This document shows, in pieces, positions 15,048 to 25,605 of a DNA stretch of 64,000 nucleotides; positions within the stretch are counted from its first letter, which is position 1; each line of letters begins with the position of its first letter. A model generated the notes under the pieces. It made no database searches. It was not told where the DNA came from and was given only the letters and a program-made list of their open reading frames with translations. Source of the DNA: Rhypophila decipiens (Eukaryota > Ascomycota > Sordariomycetes > Sordariales > Naviculisporaceae). The position numbers and the translations under genes were made by a program. The stretch covers positions 59,333 through 123,332 of the forward strand of contig MU858158.1 of the NCBI GenBank assembly GCA_033297075.1. The letters are read 5' to 3'.

Positions 15048-16244
15048 CTTGGCAACTTCCAAAAGACAGAATCACCCTACCTTGCGAATTCCGCGAGAGA
15101 TTCCACAGGTGCGGTGGATGTGACAAGAATTACAGGCACACGAGCTGCATGCTTCAACGTTTCACTGGGATCATGGCTGATTGTTAGGTAAAAATCCCAC
15201 TCCGCCGAGTCCCCTCTTTCGTTCCGGAGGTGGGGCCCCGACCCGGCCAGGGCAGGGGTCTAGGCCAGACCTCCGCCTCCGAGAACAAGTCCCTTCCCCG
15301 GGGATCGCTGCTCTCGGGGTAATGGTGGACCGGAATCTTGGCGTTTGTTTTTGTTGAGGTGAGCTGTTTGGTTTCTTGTGTTGGCCCCTTGTTCCTCAGT
15401 AAACAAAGAATCAGGGGCGGACTGGCTGGTTTCAAGGATTCGCACTTAGGGATTATGGTGGATAGGACTTGCCATTTTTCTCCACGGGTCCGGACAAGAG
15501 TCGCTCAAAACCGTTTGTGGCTCATAAATCTGACATTGCAAAGATTCTTTCCTCTTCTCGGTTTCATGATCCAGGCAGCTGGGTTGACTTTCTCCCTCCT
15601 GGTCGAGACCGTGGTGTGATGCGTTTATTGATACTCGCGTACTATTTCCAACTCGATGCAAATCTCCTCTGAACTTGACATAAGGATGGATATGTGTTCA
15701 CAGCGCCTTTCCACCTTTTCCAAAGTTTCATCTCTTTGTTCGTCGGCCCTTTTTTCATCTCTGTTGAAGGCTCCGGTCCTTATCGCAAACCCCTGCGCTA
15801 TCAACAGCTGCTTCAGCGGGGCCGGAGGACAAGAATGACGAGGCAGGTGCCCACTGCAGCTCTGGCCTGCTGCGCAGCCCCGCCCCCACCACAGCAAGCA
15901 TCAGCTGCGCCAGTGGTCAACCCGCGAGGTCTGGTGCCTGTTTAACCCCAACCGCTCAGTCATCCACGCAGTAACTTACCCAAAAGTCTGTTTAGAGCTT
16001 TGCTCACCTCACCGCACCGACACGGCAACCAAAGCGTCCCGACTGAGCGACAAGAAGATCGATTTACAAGCAAATTTCTTCCCATGAACGTCCCCAGGTA
16101 ATGCGACCCAAAGAACACCGTCAGGTCCGTCAACAAAGCCTCCGCAAACCGCAACCCCCCCGCTCGATCCCGCCCCCGCCTTCAGGGAGGCTCGCACGCG
16201 TCATCGCCCCGGCGAAGAATCTGTTTCAAGACCTCTATCGCAAA
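15048..16244. other. Divergent intergenic region
   Basis: About 1.2 kb between the start of the b2-like dehydrogenase and the start of the SGNH hydrolase. An in-frame upstream ATG at 16101 would add 48 residues to the hydrolase. A GC-rich stretch lies near 15,230-15,300. No gene recognised. Confidence 0.45.
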
Positions 16245-17079
16245 ATGGCGGGCCGACAGAAGCTGCGCATCCTCTGCTTTGGGGACTCGCTCACAGCGGG
16301 CTACTCGAGCCTCGGCGCCATCTACCACCCCTACGCAGAGATGCTGATCCAGTTTCTCGAGATGGCCTTTCCCGAGATGGACGTCGAAGCAGACATTGAA
16401 GGAGAACCCGGAGAGACGGTGAAATTTGGGTTTTTACCAAGGATGCAAGGATTATTTTCGCCCAAGAATACGGAGGGTAACAAGAATTACGACTGGGCGA
16501 TTGTCTTGGGAGGCACGAATGATCTTGCTCGGGGTATCTCCGACGAAGAAATCTTTCACACACTCAAGGCCGTCTGGGACGTGCCGCTTCGGCGGAATAT
16601 CAAGGTCATTGCACTCACGGTTCCCGAGCCAGGCGTCAAGGTCGGCGAGGCCTCGGCCGCCAAGCGCATTGCTCTGAACGACGCAATAAAGAGTTACAGG
16701 AGGACCAATTTGTGAGTTTTTCTCCCTTGAGACATTCAATCTCTCTTTTCTTGAACTCAAGCTAACTTGCTTCTCTCCCAAAAGCCATGCCTTTGACCTA
16801 GCAACCGCAATGCCATACTTCAAAATGTCCCCCCGAGACCAACAGCGCTACTGGGACGACGCGATCCACTACACGCCAGACGGCTACGACTTTATCGGCA
16901 ACAAAATCGGGACCTTCCTTGTTAGTCTTCTTGCGAAGGAGAAGGCCGAGAACCACCCTTCCCCGGCTAAGCGCCGGAGATACTTCAAGGACGATGAGAA
17001 GGTGTTTGACGAGGAGGATGATGGACAGCGGGCGATCGATAGAGGATACGTCGTTGTTCGGAGACGGGATCTCGATTGA
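16245..17079 (+). CDS. SGNH/GDSL-family hydrolase
   Basis: Predicted esterase/lipase of the SGNH fold, without a signal peptide, so probably intracellular. Two exons, 16245-16711 and 16785-17079, give 253 aa. Block I is LRILCFGDSLTAGY (Ser15 nucleophile), block III is VLGGTNDLA (Gly/Asn oxyanion), and the catalytic Asp-His pair lies in WDDAIHYTPDGYD. The tail is unusual: SPAKRRRYFKDDEKVFDEEDDG, basic then acidic, which could act as a nuclear localisation or protein-binding segment (inference). I chose the ATG at 16245 because the fold begins at once. The in-frame ATG at 16101 adds a Pro/Arg-rich 48 residues (start MRPKEHRQ) that could be a targeting extension. Physiological substrate unknown. 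Confidence 0.88.
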
Positions 17080-17455
17080 GCTTCTATGACGGTAAACCGA
17101 CGAGCAGTGTAGTTGCGTCCTTGAATACATGGAGTCTGGCGAATGATGAAGGGTCATTTACGGTTTATGGGATTTCTTGGTTAAGGTACGGGTTGGGATA
17201 TGGCGAATGGCGCACTTGGGACCCTTTCTTGATAGGAGATTATGGTCAACACGGTACAACGGAACGAATTTCTTTCTTTTTTTGGCTTTTTTGGTTTTTG
17301 TCATTTCAAGACATGTCTAGCAGAGCGATTGCCCATGTCGCCACAAGCGGCAAGCACAGTCAATATGATATTTCTTGACACCTCTCGTCTATCCTTTTCT
17401 CAGACCAAATATCTATGCATGGAGGCATTAAACCAATACACAAGAAGAGTCCACC
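17080..17455. other. Short convergent intergenic region
   Basis: 3' ends of the SGNH hydrolase and csn4 genes. Nothing else seen. Confidence 0.5.
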
Positions 17456-18727
17456 TCAAGCAACAGCAAGCTGAGCGGCCACAAACTCGGGAAACTCGCT
17501 CTGCAGAGAGTCCGTGAGCCGCTCCAGATCCTCCGCCAAAGCCTGGACATTCCCATCCCAGCGGCGAATCTCCTTGCCAACCAGCACATCCGCCCGCCCG
17601 CTCCCCTTCTCGCCCGAGGCATCCCCCTTGTCAAACCAAATCATGCGATCAATCTGGTCAATACTCCCCTTCAACCGTCCCTGCTCAATCATTTTGGCCG
17701 TGGTATCCTCCGCCTTGGCCCCATCAAGTCCCAACAACAAGCCCAGCTCCTCAAACCCGATATTCGCATACAAACGACTCGCGCCGAGCAGATTGTGTTC
17801 CACCACTGCACGAGCGAGAACCGTCGACCCATCTGACGTGGTCGCCAGCTGGTGGGGCGCCAGCCCTTTGGCAAATTTATCCACCTCGCTCGGGGCAAGC
17901 AACCGATCGAGAAACATCTTCTCCAACATTCCATACTCCTCCAGTCCCGCAGACCGCTCATCCTTGTAGAGCCAGCCCAGCACTCTGCTCCTCGGCGGCC
18001 CGGCGGGGGCAAGGATAGCACACTTGATCGCCATGCTAAGCGTATGCAACCTCTCTTCCTCCGCAACAGCAGAGGAAAACGATATCTCGTAGTAACTCTG
18101 CGCCGCTGCCAGGAATTGCCGTTTCGAGTCTTGGATTCTCGCAGCACTAAGCTTGAAATGCAGCTGTTGCTCGGCATTATCGATCGTGTGCATCACGTTC
18201 TTGAGCTTGTTGAGGTACATCTCTGCGGCGGTGGAATCGTCCACCTCTAGGTAATTTCTCACGATGCGGATCCATATTGCTACCTTGTCCGAATCTGTGA
18301 TGCGGCGCTGCGACGAGTCGAGGGGGACTTCGGATAGCGTCTTTGCGGCGAGTAAGAAATCTTCGTTTGCTTCGTATGCTGTTGCGATCAGGTCGCCGCG
18401 GATGATGGCTACCTCTTCGTGCAGAGACGAGGCGACGGAGGGGTTGGAGGATATGGTGGATAATATGTGCGTCCCTACTTGGATCCAGAGGTCGTCTTGG
18501 TTTGAAAGGGCTCTGAGGGTGGAGATGAATGTGGCCAGGACGGCGCGGGTGTCGACTACGCCTAGGGAGGCGCTGAATATGGCGTCTGTGATGGCGACTA
18601 GGTCGTCGGTTATGGTGGACGGGTTGGAGAGCGTCTTGACGTTGGAGAGGATGGTCTGGTATGCTGTCTTTTGGTCGGGCTGTTGCGGTGCCTCGGAGAG
18701 GGCTTTGGCCAGCTGGGGGGAGACCAT
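17456..18727 (-). CDS. csn4: COP9 signalosome complex subunit 4
   Basis: PCI-domain subunit of the COP9 signalosome, which removes Nedd8 from cullin-RING ligases; in moulds it affects development and light responses. Single exon, 423 aa, near the usual ~400-420. The N-terminal half is a helical repeat array (for example EANEDFLLAAKTLSEVPLD, RIVRNYLEVDDSTAAEMYLN, RIQDSKRQFLAAAQSYYEIS). The highly conserved CSN4 segment AIKCAILAPAGPPRSRVLG and LYKDERSAGLEEYGMLEKMF marks the approach to the PCI domain (about 290-380). A final helix (VQALAEDLERLTDSLQSEF) fits the C-terminal helical bundle of CSN. The start MVSPQLAKALSEA is the first ATG. Its neighbour at the 3' side is the convergent SGNH hydrolase. 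Confidence 0.94.
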   Translation of the reverse strand: MVSPQLAKALSEAPQQPDQKTAYQTILSNVKTLSNPSTITDDLVAITDAIFSASLGVVDTRAVLATFISTLRALSNQDDLWIQVGTHILSTISSNPSVASSLHEEVAIIRGDLIATAYEANEDFLLAAKTLSEVPLDSSQRRITDSDKVAIWIRIVRNYLEVDDSTAAEMYLNKLKNVMHTIDNAEQQLHFKLSAARIQDSKRQFLAAAQSYYEISFSSAVAEEERLHTLSMAIKCAILAPAGPPRSRVLGWLYKDERSAGLEEYGMLEKMFLDRLLAPSEVDKFAKGLAPHQLATTSDGSTVLARAVVEHNLLGASRLYANIGFEELGLLLGLDGAKAEDTTAKMIEQGRLKGSIDQIDRMIWFDKGDASGEKGSGRADVLVGKEIRRWDGNVQALAEDLERLTDSLQSEFPEFVAAQLAVA

Positions 18728-19682
18728 CTTGCGACGATCTTGTCTATGTTGCTCGAGAGTCCGGTTGACCAGAAATTAGATGGGGATAATAGTTTATCAA
18801 CTGGGGTTTGTATTGGAGCAGAATAAATCCAATTGTTTTTTTGTCGGAGAGACGCTTTGTCGTGACAAAGTTGAAGAATGGGCAGGCTGGCGGAAGAAAC
18901 GTCAGGACGGATATGCCTGCCAGAGAGTGAACCGTTTGTTGGAGTCCAGCTCCAAAAGGTGGGGGTGGGGTAAGCGGAGCTATCGGTGCTTGGCACTGAA
19001 ACGGCAGGAGCTTCCATCCCTGTCGTTCTTTGTGGTCTGGACCCAAATGCTTCATCTGGCAGGGTTGTGGACGGCATAACAATTCAGGATAGAAATCGTG
19101 TAGTCTGTCCATTTCAAGACTTTCTGATGACCGGGTATTCCATTTCAAGGTCTCACTGGGAGATCAAGACTCTGAATCTTTCCGAGCCTCCAGACTGTAA
19201 ATTTCCATTTCCTAAGACTCCCTTTCGATCAAATACGGGTTACTCTAAACTTGACCACAGTGAAACTATCAATAAGATGCCTCCCTCTCCGCCGCAGTGA
19301 TGGAGTTGCGTTTCCTGGCTCATACTGTATGTACACGTGTAGACCTGAAACTGAGGACAGGGCGAGTCAAAAATTCTCCGATGACGGGCGGCAGGGTCCC
19401 GGATCTATGGACGTCAAATCGTACGATGTCGGAAAACAAGGTCCCAAGTTGCCGGTTAGCTGGTGGCAGGAATTTTCTGCAAGGAACTCGTCAATCCAGT
19501 GCTATTCTCATTCAATAATATACATCGAGGATGTTTCTTCCCGTTTCTTAGTCCCTCCTTTGTCTTTCATAATGGTATCATCACGGTTCATAGGACATCT
19601 ACCGTAACACCCAATATAGCAACTTATTTTCCATTCCATTCACTCTTCCCGTTAAGAAAGACGGAAGGCTTCATTTTAATTT
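18728..19682. other. Intergenic region upstream of csn4
   Basis: Promoter side of csn4. No gene recognised. It borders the hairpin-rich tRNA-like repeat that follows. Confidence 0.4.
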
Positions 19683-19895
19683 CTCCTCCAAAAAGAGGAG
19701 GGAACAAAAGCTCAGGGCCCCCACCCTTCAAGGGGCCCTGCCGAAAAGCAACCAACTGCTTTTACGAAGAATTATTTCTTAATAGGCGGGAACGGGGTTC
19801 GACTTTGGAATCGAACCCACGAGCTCTCGGGAGCTCCGGGGCGGCCGGCGGGGGGGTCAGAGCGAGGGGCAGCTTAACCATCTGGCCAAAGGGCC
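19683..19895 (-). repeat. tRNA-like, hairpin-rich repeat (SINE-like candidate)
   Basis: Read on the minus strand from 19895, it begins GGCCCTTTGGCCAGATGG, close to an RNA polymerase III A box of a class II (Ser/Leu-type) tRNA. A palindromic variable-arm-like stem (GAGCTC-CCGA-GAGCTC) and a B box (GGTTCGATTCC) follow. The acceptor and T stems no longer pair, so it is not an intact tRNA gene. Beyond the B box lies a run of perfect stems on the plus strand: 19795-19802/19811-19818 (8 bp), 19767-19771/19776-19780 (5 bp), 19744-19750/19757-19763 (7 bp), 19713-19721/19732-19740 (9 bp) and 19683-19688/19695-19700 (6 bp). A degenerate tRNA-derived SINE fits best. A relic tRNA cluster or a mitochondrial insertion are alternatives. 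Confidence 0.45.
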
Positions 19896-19992
19896 AATTG
19901 TTCTCTGGTATTCCCCTCGCTGTGGAAGAGGGTCTGGTTTTGGAGGTTATATATTCACTGCGTGGCTTAGGTAGTGCGTTGAGGTATGCTTC

Positions 19993-20853
19993 CTAATGAT
20001 GCAAAACAACCCCCCTTCCCTTCTCCCAGTTCTGGATCCCGTCCCTTATATTAACCCAATACCTCAACCTAACAGTCTCCTCCCGCGCAGCATCAATATC
20101 CCCCGCCTTCAAAGCCTCGCTAATCCTCTCCTCAGCCTCCTCAATCCGTCCCTCATTAACCCCCCTCAGTTCCTCCAGATCCTCCTCCCGTTCCGCCTCC
20201 TCAATCACCTCCCTCGCCTCCAAAACAGTCATCAAAAGTTCGGGATCCGTCGCACCCCCGCCGGACTGACTCCCGCTCTCGTCGTCGGCCAAGTTGATCC
20301 CGTACAGCTCTGACAGCAAATACTGCGCCCTTAGCAACGGTGAGGAGAGGGTCTTGTACGCGGCGTTGATTATCGCCGAGGCTTTTTCCGCGTTTCGACG
20401 GGCAGCGAGTTCGGCTTCGGACTGAGAGGATCCACCTGAATGGTGGAAGTCTGGGTGCGAAGCTGCTTGGAGGCGGAGGAATTCGCGTTTTAGGGAGCGC
20501 AAGTCGATTTTGAAGGGTCCGTTGGGCGGCGCGCCGTCGGGGAGGGTTTGTGGGAAGAGGGCGTAGTAGGGGGGTGTCTTGTTTTGTTTAGGGGTTTGGT
20601 TTGAGGAGGACTCGGCGGCTGTCGCAGCGGAGGAGGATGATGAGGTTGAGCGCCAGGTGGTTATCCAACGTCTGGAGATCGCTTTTGATTGTGGTTGTTG
20701 CTGGGTCGAGGTCGGTCGGGTGGCTTTCAGCGCCAGGGCAAAGCTCGCAGGAGCAGGAAAGTTTTTCGAGCTTGTTCTAATGGCCTCATTTCGACACGCC
20801 GTGCACAACTGGCTCGCAGCTCGCCCTGATCGAGATATCATCGAGGGTCGCAT
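19993..20853 (-). CDS. jac1: Mitochondrial J-type co-chaperone Jac1/Hsc20
   Basis: Delivers the Fe-S scaffold protein to the mitochondrial Hsp70 and stimulates its ATPase during cluster transfer. Single exon, 286 aa. The first ~90 residues are basic and Ser/Thr/Gln-rich without acidic patches at the start, as expected for a matrix-targeting region. The J domain starts at YYALFP (about 96) and contains the diagnostic HPD at 133-135 (QAASHPDFHH), then NAEKASAIINAAYKTLSSPLLRAQYLL, the HscB-type continuation. The C-terminal three-helix scaffold-binding domain is present (DPELLMTVLEAREVIEEAE to RLRYWVNIRDGIQNWE). A Gly/Ser insertion (DESGSQSGGGAT) separates the two domains. Confidence 0.92.
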   Translation of the reverse strand: MRPSMISRSGRAASQLCTACRNEAIRTSSKNFPAPASFALALKATRPTSTQQQPQSKAISRRWITTWRSTSSSSSAATAAESSSNQTPKQNKTPPYYALFPQTLPDGAPPNGPFKIDLRSLKREFLRLQAASHPDFHHSGGSSQSEAELAARRNAEKASAIINAAYKTLSSPLLRAQYLLSELYGINLADDESGSQSGGGATDPELLMTVLEAREVIEEAEREEDLEELRGVNEGRIEEAEERISEALKAGDIDAAREETVRLRYWVNIRDGIQNWEKGRGVVLHH

Positions 20854-21430
20854 CTTTTTGTCTTTTCCTGAGACGATCGCTGGTTCAGTTTGGTTGCGGC
20901 TTTTGAGACAAAAGTGACCGGGTGTTGGATGAAATGTTTTCGAATTTCGCGTTGATAGGTGAGGTTTGACAGATCAAACGTGTCGCAGGTATGTATTCTT
21001 GATGAGTGCTCCAGGGTCGTGGTCTCGAGTTCCCGGCCGTTCGTGATCGAAATCGAATTGGAAGAAATTGAGGATGCGCGGCAAATGACGTCGGTCACAA
21101 CTTCAAGCCTAACCCTGCAGGGAAAGCTACTAGTAGGAACGAGCCGAGCCAGCTCCGCTTATATCCGCCCAGCGCCGAATCCCTGAGCCGGCCCCTGTTC
21201 ACAGGACTCCAAAGTTACAAACTTCCAAAGTATTTTCCATGTTCAGGCAATCAAGATATACAATAACTACTAAGTCTATACGCTACGCTATAATTCTGCG
21301 CCGGCGATTCATATGGTCATCATAATCATAACATGGATGCAGATACATCCTTTCCACCCTTTCCTTCAGCGCGTATTACAGCGGTATCCAAAACACACTC
21401 CAGTGTCCAGCCCAGTACAGTACATACAGC
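20854..21430. other. Intergenic region upstream of jac1
   Basis: Promoter of jac1 and 3' side of the F-box-like gene. Nothing else recognised. Confidence 0.45.
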
Positions 21431-24196
21431 CTAAGACAAGGCAACACCCCTCCACCGACCCCGTTCAGCATGCCACCACCGCTCCTTATCCTTCTTATCA
21501 ATGACATTTCCGCTCATGGTATTCCACCTTCCCGTACATCCCTCTCTGGTCCGTTGCTCCAAATCAGCATCAGCCTTCTTACGATCCTTCCTCCGTGCAC
21601 TACTAATTGACGACCTCCTCCCACCACTGCTGCTTTCCCTCTCACTGTCATACTGCGACGTGTATCCGCCGTATTGAAGCTGCAACGCAGGAGGTGACGG
21701 CTCCAAAACCAACGCCTCCCCACAATCACCCAGTAAATCAGGGACCGTGACCAGCCCGCCGCCCTCGTCTGTCCCGCCAGTGTCGGGTCGAAGGACATAG
21801 CGAATCTTCGACTCTACTGACCCTAGAAACGCCCCGATACCATATTTCTCGATCACCACGTCGTTTTCGTCGATAATGTTGAGAGAGAATCGCGGAAACC
21901 TGCGGGCGGTCTCAAGTCGAGCCTGTGCGGCGAGGCGAGATATATGCAAGTTACTGTTATCGCGGGGGAGCATGAGGGCATCTGGCGGGAATAGCGGGCT
22001 TGCCGGGGCACTGCTCGGTTTGTTATTCAGCCAAGGGGCAGCGCCGCCACCGCCTCCTCCGCTCGAGGTGCTAGGTCTACTGGGGAAATATCCTGAGCCG
22101 GTACGGCCGTGTCCGTTCAGGTGAGCTTGTTGTCCTGTTCGGAACCGGTCGGTGGGCAGATCGGCGCGTTCTTCAGGGCGACAGAGGGATTGGAATACGC
22201 CTTCTGGGTCGTTGGGGGCGCGGAGGATTCGTAGAGACGGGAACCCGTTCGCACTGATGCTCTTGGCGAGTATGTTATCTGCCGTGGTGGCTCTGGTGGG
22301 TAGATAGGGTATATCCCAGTGCAGCTTTCGTAGCGTCTGGGACGCGAGGTAAGGGAATAGCCATATGAATTCGTCAGTGGGCATGCTAGGGGCGTATGCC
22401 TGTACAATGTTGAATATCTCAAGCGAGGTGAGGTTGGATAATATTCTGGCTAGCGCGGGCAGAGACTCGACGTTGATATGGATAAGTGTTAGTGTCGTGA
22501 TCGAAGAGCTGGCTGAGCGCGTGGCCATGGACGATAAGCCGGCGGTCGTCACACCTGGCATGTAGGAGAGCGATAGCTTCTTCAGAGGTGGGAGCGAGAG
22601 GAGGTTGACGTCGTTGAAGGCAGTAGGCGGCAAGTGCGACAATATGAGATTCTGAAGCGAGGGAAGGCAGCGCAGTGTCCCCTCCATGACCGAGTTGGGA
22701 CCGAGAATCGCCCTTGTCTTGCCATGGACGACTAGTGTGGTTAATTGCTGCCAGTTCCAGTGGAAGTCGAGAAACCCCTGAGGTCCATACGAGTACAATC
22801 CCTCCTGAACCAGTGATTTCTTGCCTCCAGAAGACTTATTTCGATAGTGAGCATATGAGGACGGCGATGGTTCGATGACCCATGTCATTTCCTTCAGCCG
22901 CGGTCGCGTTGATAAAGCCTGGAACAGTCGCTGAAACGAGTGATCATATGAAGGATAGAAGCCAACCAGCCGTTCCAGATTTGGACATGCCATCACCACT
23001 GAGGCCACCAAGTCGTTGTATTCCACCGTCGTCGCACTCGACGGTGTAGCAGGTGGCTTGAGAGACCGCACGATAACTGCAATTTGTTGGTTTGACCGCA
23101 AGGTCCGTCGGAGCAGGATCAGCCTCGACCCATGGTTCACCTTTGTCCGCTTCTTCATGCTGATACTCTCGCTGCCGACCAAGTACACATGTTGATACAG
23201 CGCCTCTCTGGCGTATTTCAGGAATTTCCGGGCGCTGATAGCAATCGAGCAGCAGTCTCGCATCCAACACGTTGAACAGCTGATGCCGCCTGGCTGGAAG
23301 TGGAGGTTACGGAGCTCCTCGAGAATATTCTCCAACACTTCTCCTGGCAAGGCGGCGAACAGCTCTCCCGGCTGTGCCTTCCGGCGGGTTTTGATCGGTG
23401 CTGGTCGCTGCCAGGGGTAGGTTTTCCCTTGGTTGTTATTCTGTATTTGATAGTGAGTATATGATGGGCTGCGTGGACTGCGTGGACTGCGTGGACTATA
23501 TCCAGACACAGATGAAGGCGAGGAGTCGAGGCTCGTGCGACTGCTAGCGAACGACGACGAAGGTGGGCGACTCTCGAAGCTGTCCCGGGCAGAAATCATG
23601 CTGCTTCCCAATGTGCTGGAGCTTGTGTTCGAGAGGGCCCGTGGCCTTTGGTGGGATACCGAGTGATCTGACCCAAGAGAATGGCTACTGTCCGCATATG
23701 CCATGGGGACATATTCCGCGCTCACCCTAGGACCTGTCTTCGGTGCCTGCAGGCTGGCATGTCCATTCATCACCTCCTGTATCCGTGCAGACGCTCTCTG
23801 AGTCCTCGTCGCAAATTCCGGATCCCTCGGGGGATGCATGGCGAAAGGCATGCTGCCGGGTGGCAAGGAGGCTCGTCCAAACAAGCTCGGGGCTGCCGTC
23901 GGTACTGCTGTCGGCGATGGCTCGGCGGACGAGCTTCTGGTGGTTTGAACTGCCGGGGGTCTTAGATGAGAGACACTGTCATGACCAGCTAAATTGTACT
24001 GAAAGGCTGCCGAAGACGACCATGCACGCTGGTGAGCAGATCTCCCTCTGTTGTAATATGAGAGAGGAGGACTGAACAAATCGGGAGGAACGCCTCGTTA
24101 GCTGGAGGACAAAGGCCACAAAATGCCAAGAGATCAAAAATGACGTTTTTACACTAGAACTGAGAACAAAAAAGGACAAGAAAGAGGGAGCGCCAT
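21431..24196 (-). CDS. Large F-box-like / LRR-like protein with disordered N-terminus
   Basis: The long exon (24071-21431) has no ATG at its 5' end. The best model adds exon 1 at 24196-24153 (MALPLSCPFLFSV) and an 81-bp intron with a GCTAAC branch point, giving 894 aa; otherwise the start is the internal Met near residue 77 of the exon. The first ~230 residues are Ser/Pro-rich, including an exact 9-bp tandem repeat encoding SPRSPRSPR. An F-box-like segment follows (LFAALPGEVLENILEELRNL) and a Cys cluster (ISCSTCWMRDCCSIAIS). Then come irregular leucine-rich repeats (LERLVGFYP, LKEMTWVIE, LQNLILSHL, LKKLSLSYM, LEIFNIVQA). The C-terminal part is Gly/Ser-rich with a folded patch (RFSLNIIDENDVVIEKYG). 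By analogy it may be a substrate adaptor of an SCF ubiquitin ligase; no partner can be named. Confidence 0.8.
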
Positions 24197-25005
24197 GAGT
24201 TTTGTCAACTGATGAGGCTCGGTGTGTTTTGGAAAATGAGAGGACCGCAAGGGGGACGTCAGCGGAGGCTCACAGCCCCGCCCCGCCAGAGCGCCAGGTG
24301 AGTGGACGAATGGTGCCTCTTGCTGGGCCAGCCTTCGGGAACCGCTCGAGCAATTCTCTGCCCATATCGGTTTTGACCCTCATCTCCATCTGTGCTGTGC
24401 ATACAATATGAGACTGTTTAGGAAACAAAGCCCAAGAACTGCCAGGTCCAAGTCAGGCACTTGTCACTGAATTGGTACATGTGCCATGTGTGTGCAGTAT
24501 CAGCGACAAGGGCACGCTGCAATTCCACATGAGGCTCTCAACGCGGGGAGAGCCAGGGCGTCACAGCACCACCCTGGGCGCTTGTTGAGGGGGTGCCAAG
24601 GTGTGAAAAAGGGCAATATTCTGCGAATAACATTCTGTCGCTGTGTCTGGGCTGACCTGCCATGGTGCTTGGGACCCTCAAGCCTAGCCAAAATCGACGC
24701 CACATGGGTTGGTGGAAATTAAAGTTCCCAAACGGAGAGAAAATATAAACGCGAGGGAAAGGGGTGCATCTGGAATCTGGAATTTTGTCCCTATTCCGCA
24801 CTTGCAACCAGCCGCAAGACCTGTTCCGTTCGGAGATTCGTAACACAGTTCTATTGATCATGAACATGAACAAAGATAAATCTCCGCTGGGAGGGACGAA
24901 AATAGAGCGGGAAGGTGAATCATGGAGCCTCAAAAAACAGCCAACCGACGAAGGGCTGAATGACGAACCGATCAAGAGTCAGTCGGTCGCCGCCGCGTAC
25001 CCTCA
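24197..25005. other. Intergenic region
   Basis: Between the F-box-like gene and the weak Arg/Ser-rich ORF. No gene recognised. Confidence 0.4.
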
Positions 25006-25605
25006 TCAACGCGGCCAGCTCTGGTGTGGTTTCACAAGCAACCCATTCATCCTGAAGCCTAACTCCAAACTTGAAGACGATAACTGGGAAACGATAATTC
25101 GAGCAGGCTTGTCATGTTCAAGGAGGCTAACACGTGGATAATAAAACGAGGAACTGGGTCGGGAGTGAAGATACGTTCTGATCATGGACAAGGGGAAATA
25201 AACTTACTGTGGCATAGATCGGCGGTTAGGGTTATTCTTAGTCGCACCGGTAATTGGTTGCGCCTGGGGGCCGTCTTGATGGGTGACACGGCTGCCGGCT
25301 TCCTGCTGCTGCCGCCCTCTGTCGACCGATTCCCGCCTTTCCTTCTCCTTCTCCTGCACCGAAACCCTGGGCTTGGCCGAAGACTCGGTCGTCACCTCGG
25401 GTCCAGACTTCCGAATCAAGACATTTCTGGTCACCTCTCCACGCTGTTGCTGTTCCTGCTGTGATCCCGACGTTCTGCTGGCGCTGCTGCTCCGAGAGAA
25501 AAAGCCGGGCCGGGGGGCGTCGCTCTCACTGTCCCGTCTAATACGGTAGCTCCACGACCATGATGACGACCTCCCCTTTTTTGCAGGCGGGGAGCTGGAA
25601 CGCAT
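25006..25605 (-). CDS. Hypothetical Arg/Ser-rich protein, two-exon model
   Basis: Weakly supported. Exon 1 (25605-25208) starts at a true ATG and reads MRSSSPPAKKGRSSSWSWSY, then a charged, disordered stretch (RIRRDSESDAPRPGFFSRSSSAS, RKSGPEVTTESSAKPRVSVQ, EKEKERRESVDRGR). It runs into CCACA|GTAAGT, a consensus donor. Joining to the acceptor at 25127 (GTGTTAG) gives exon 2 (25126-25006), LLEHDKPARIIVSQLS to the stop, 172 aa in total. Composition is biased enough to be a chance frame, and I recognise no family. Confidence 0.3.
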
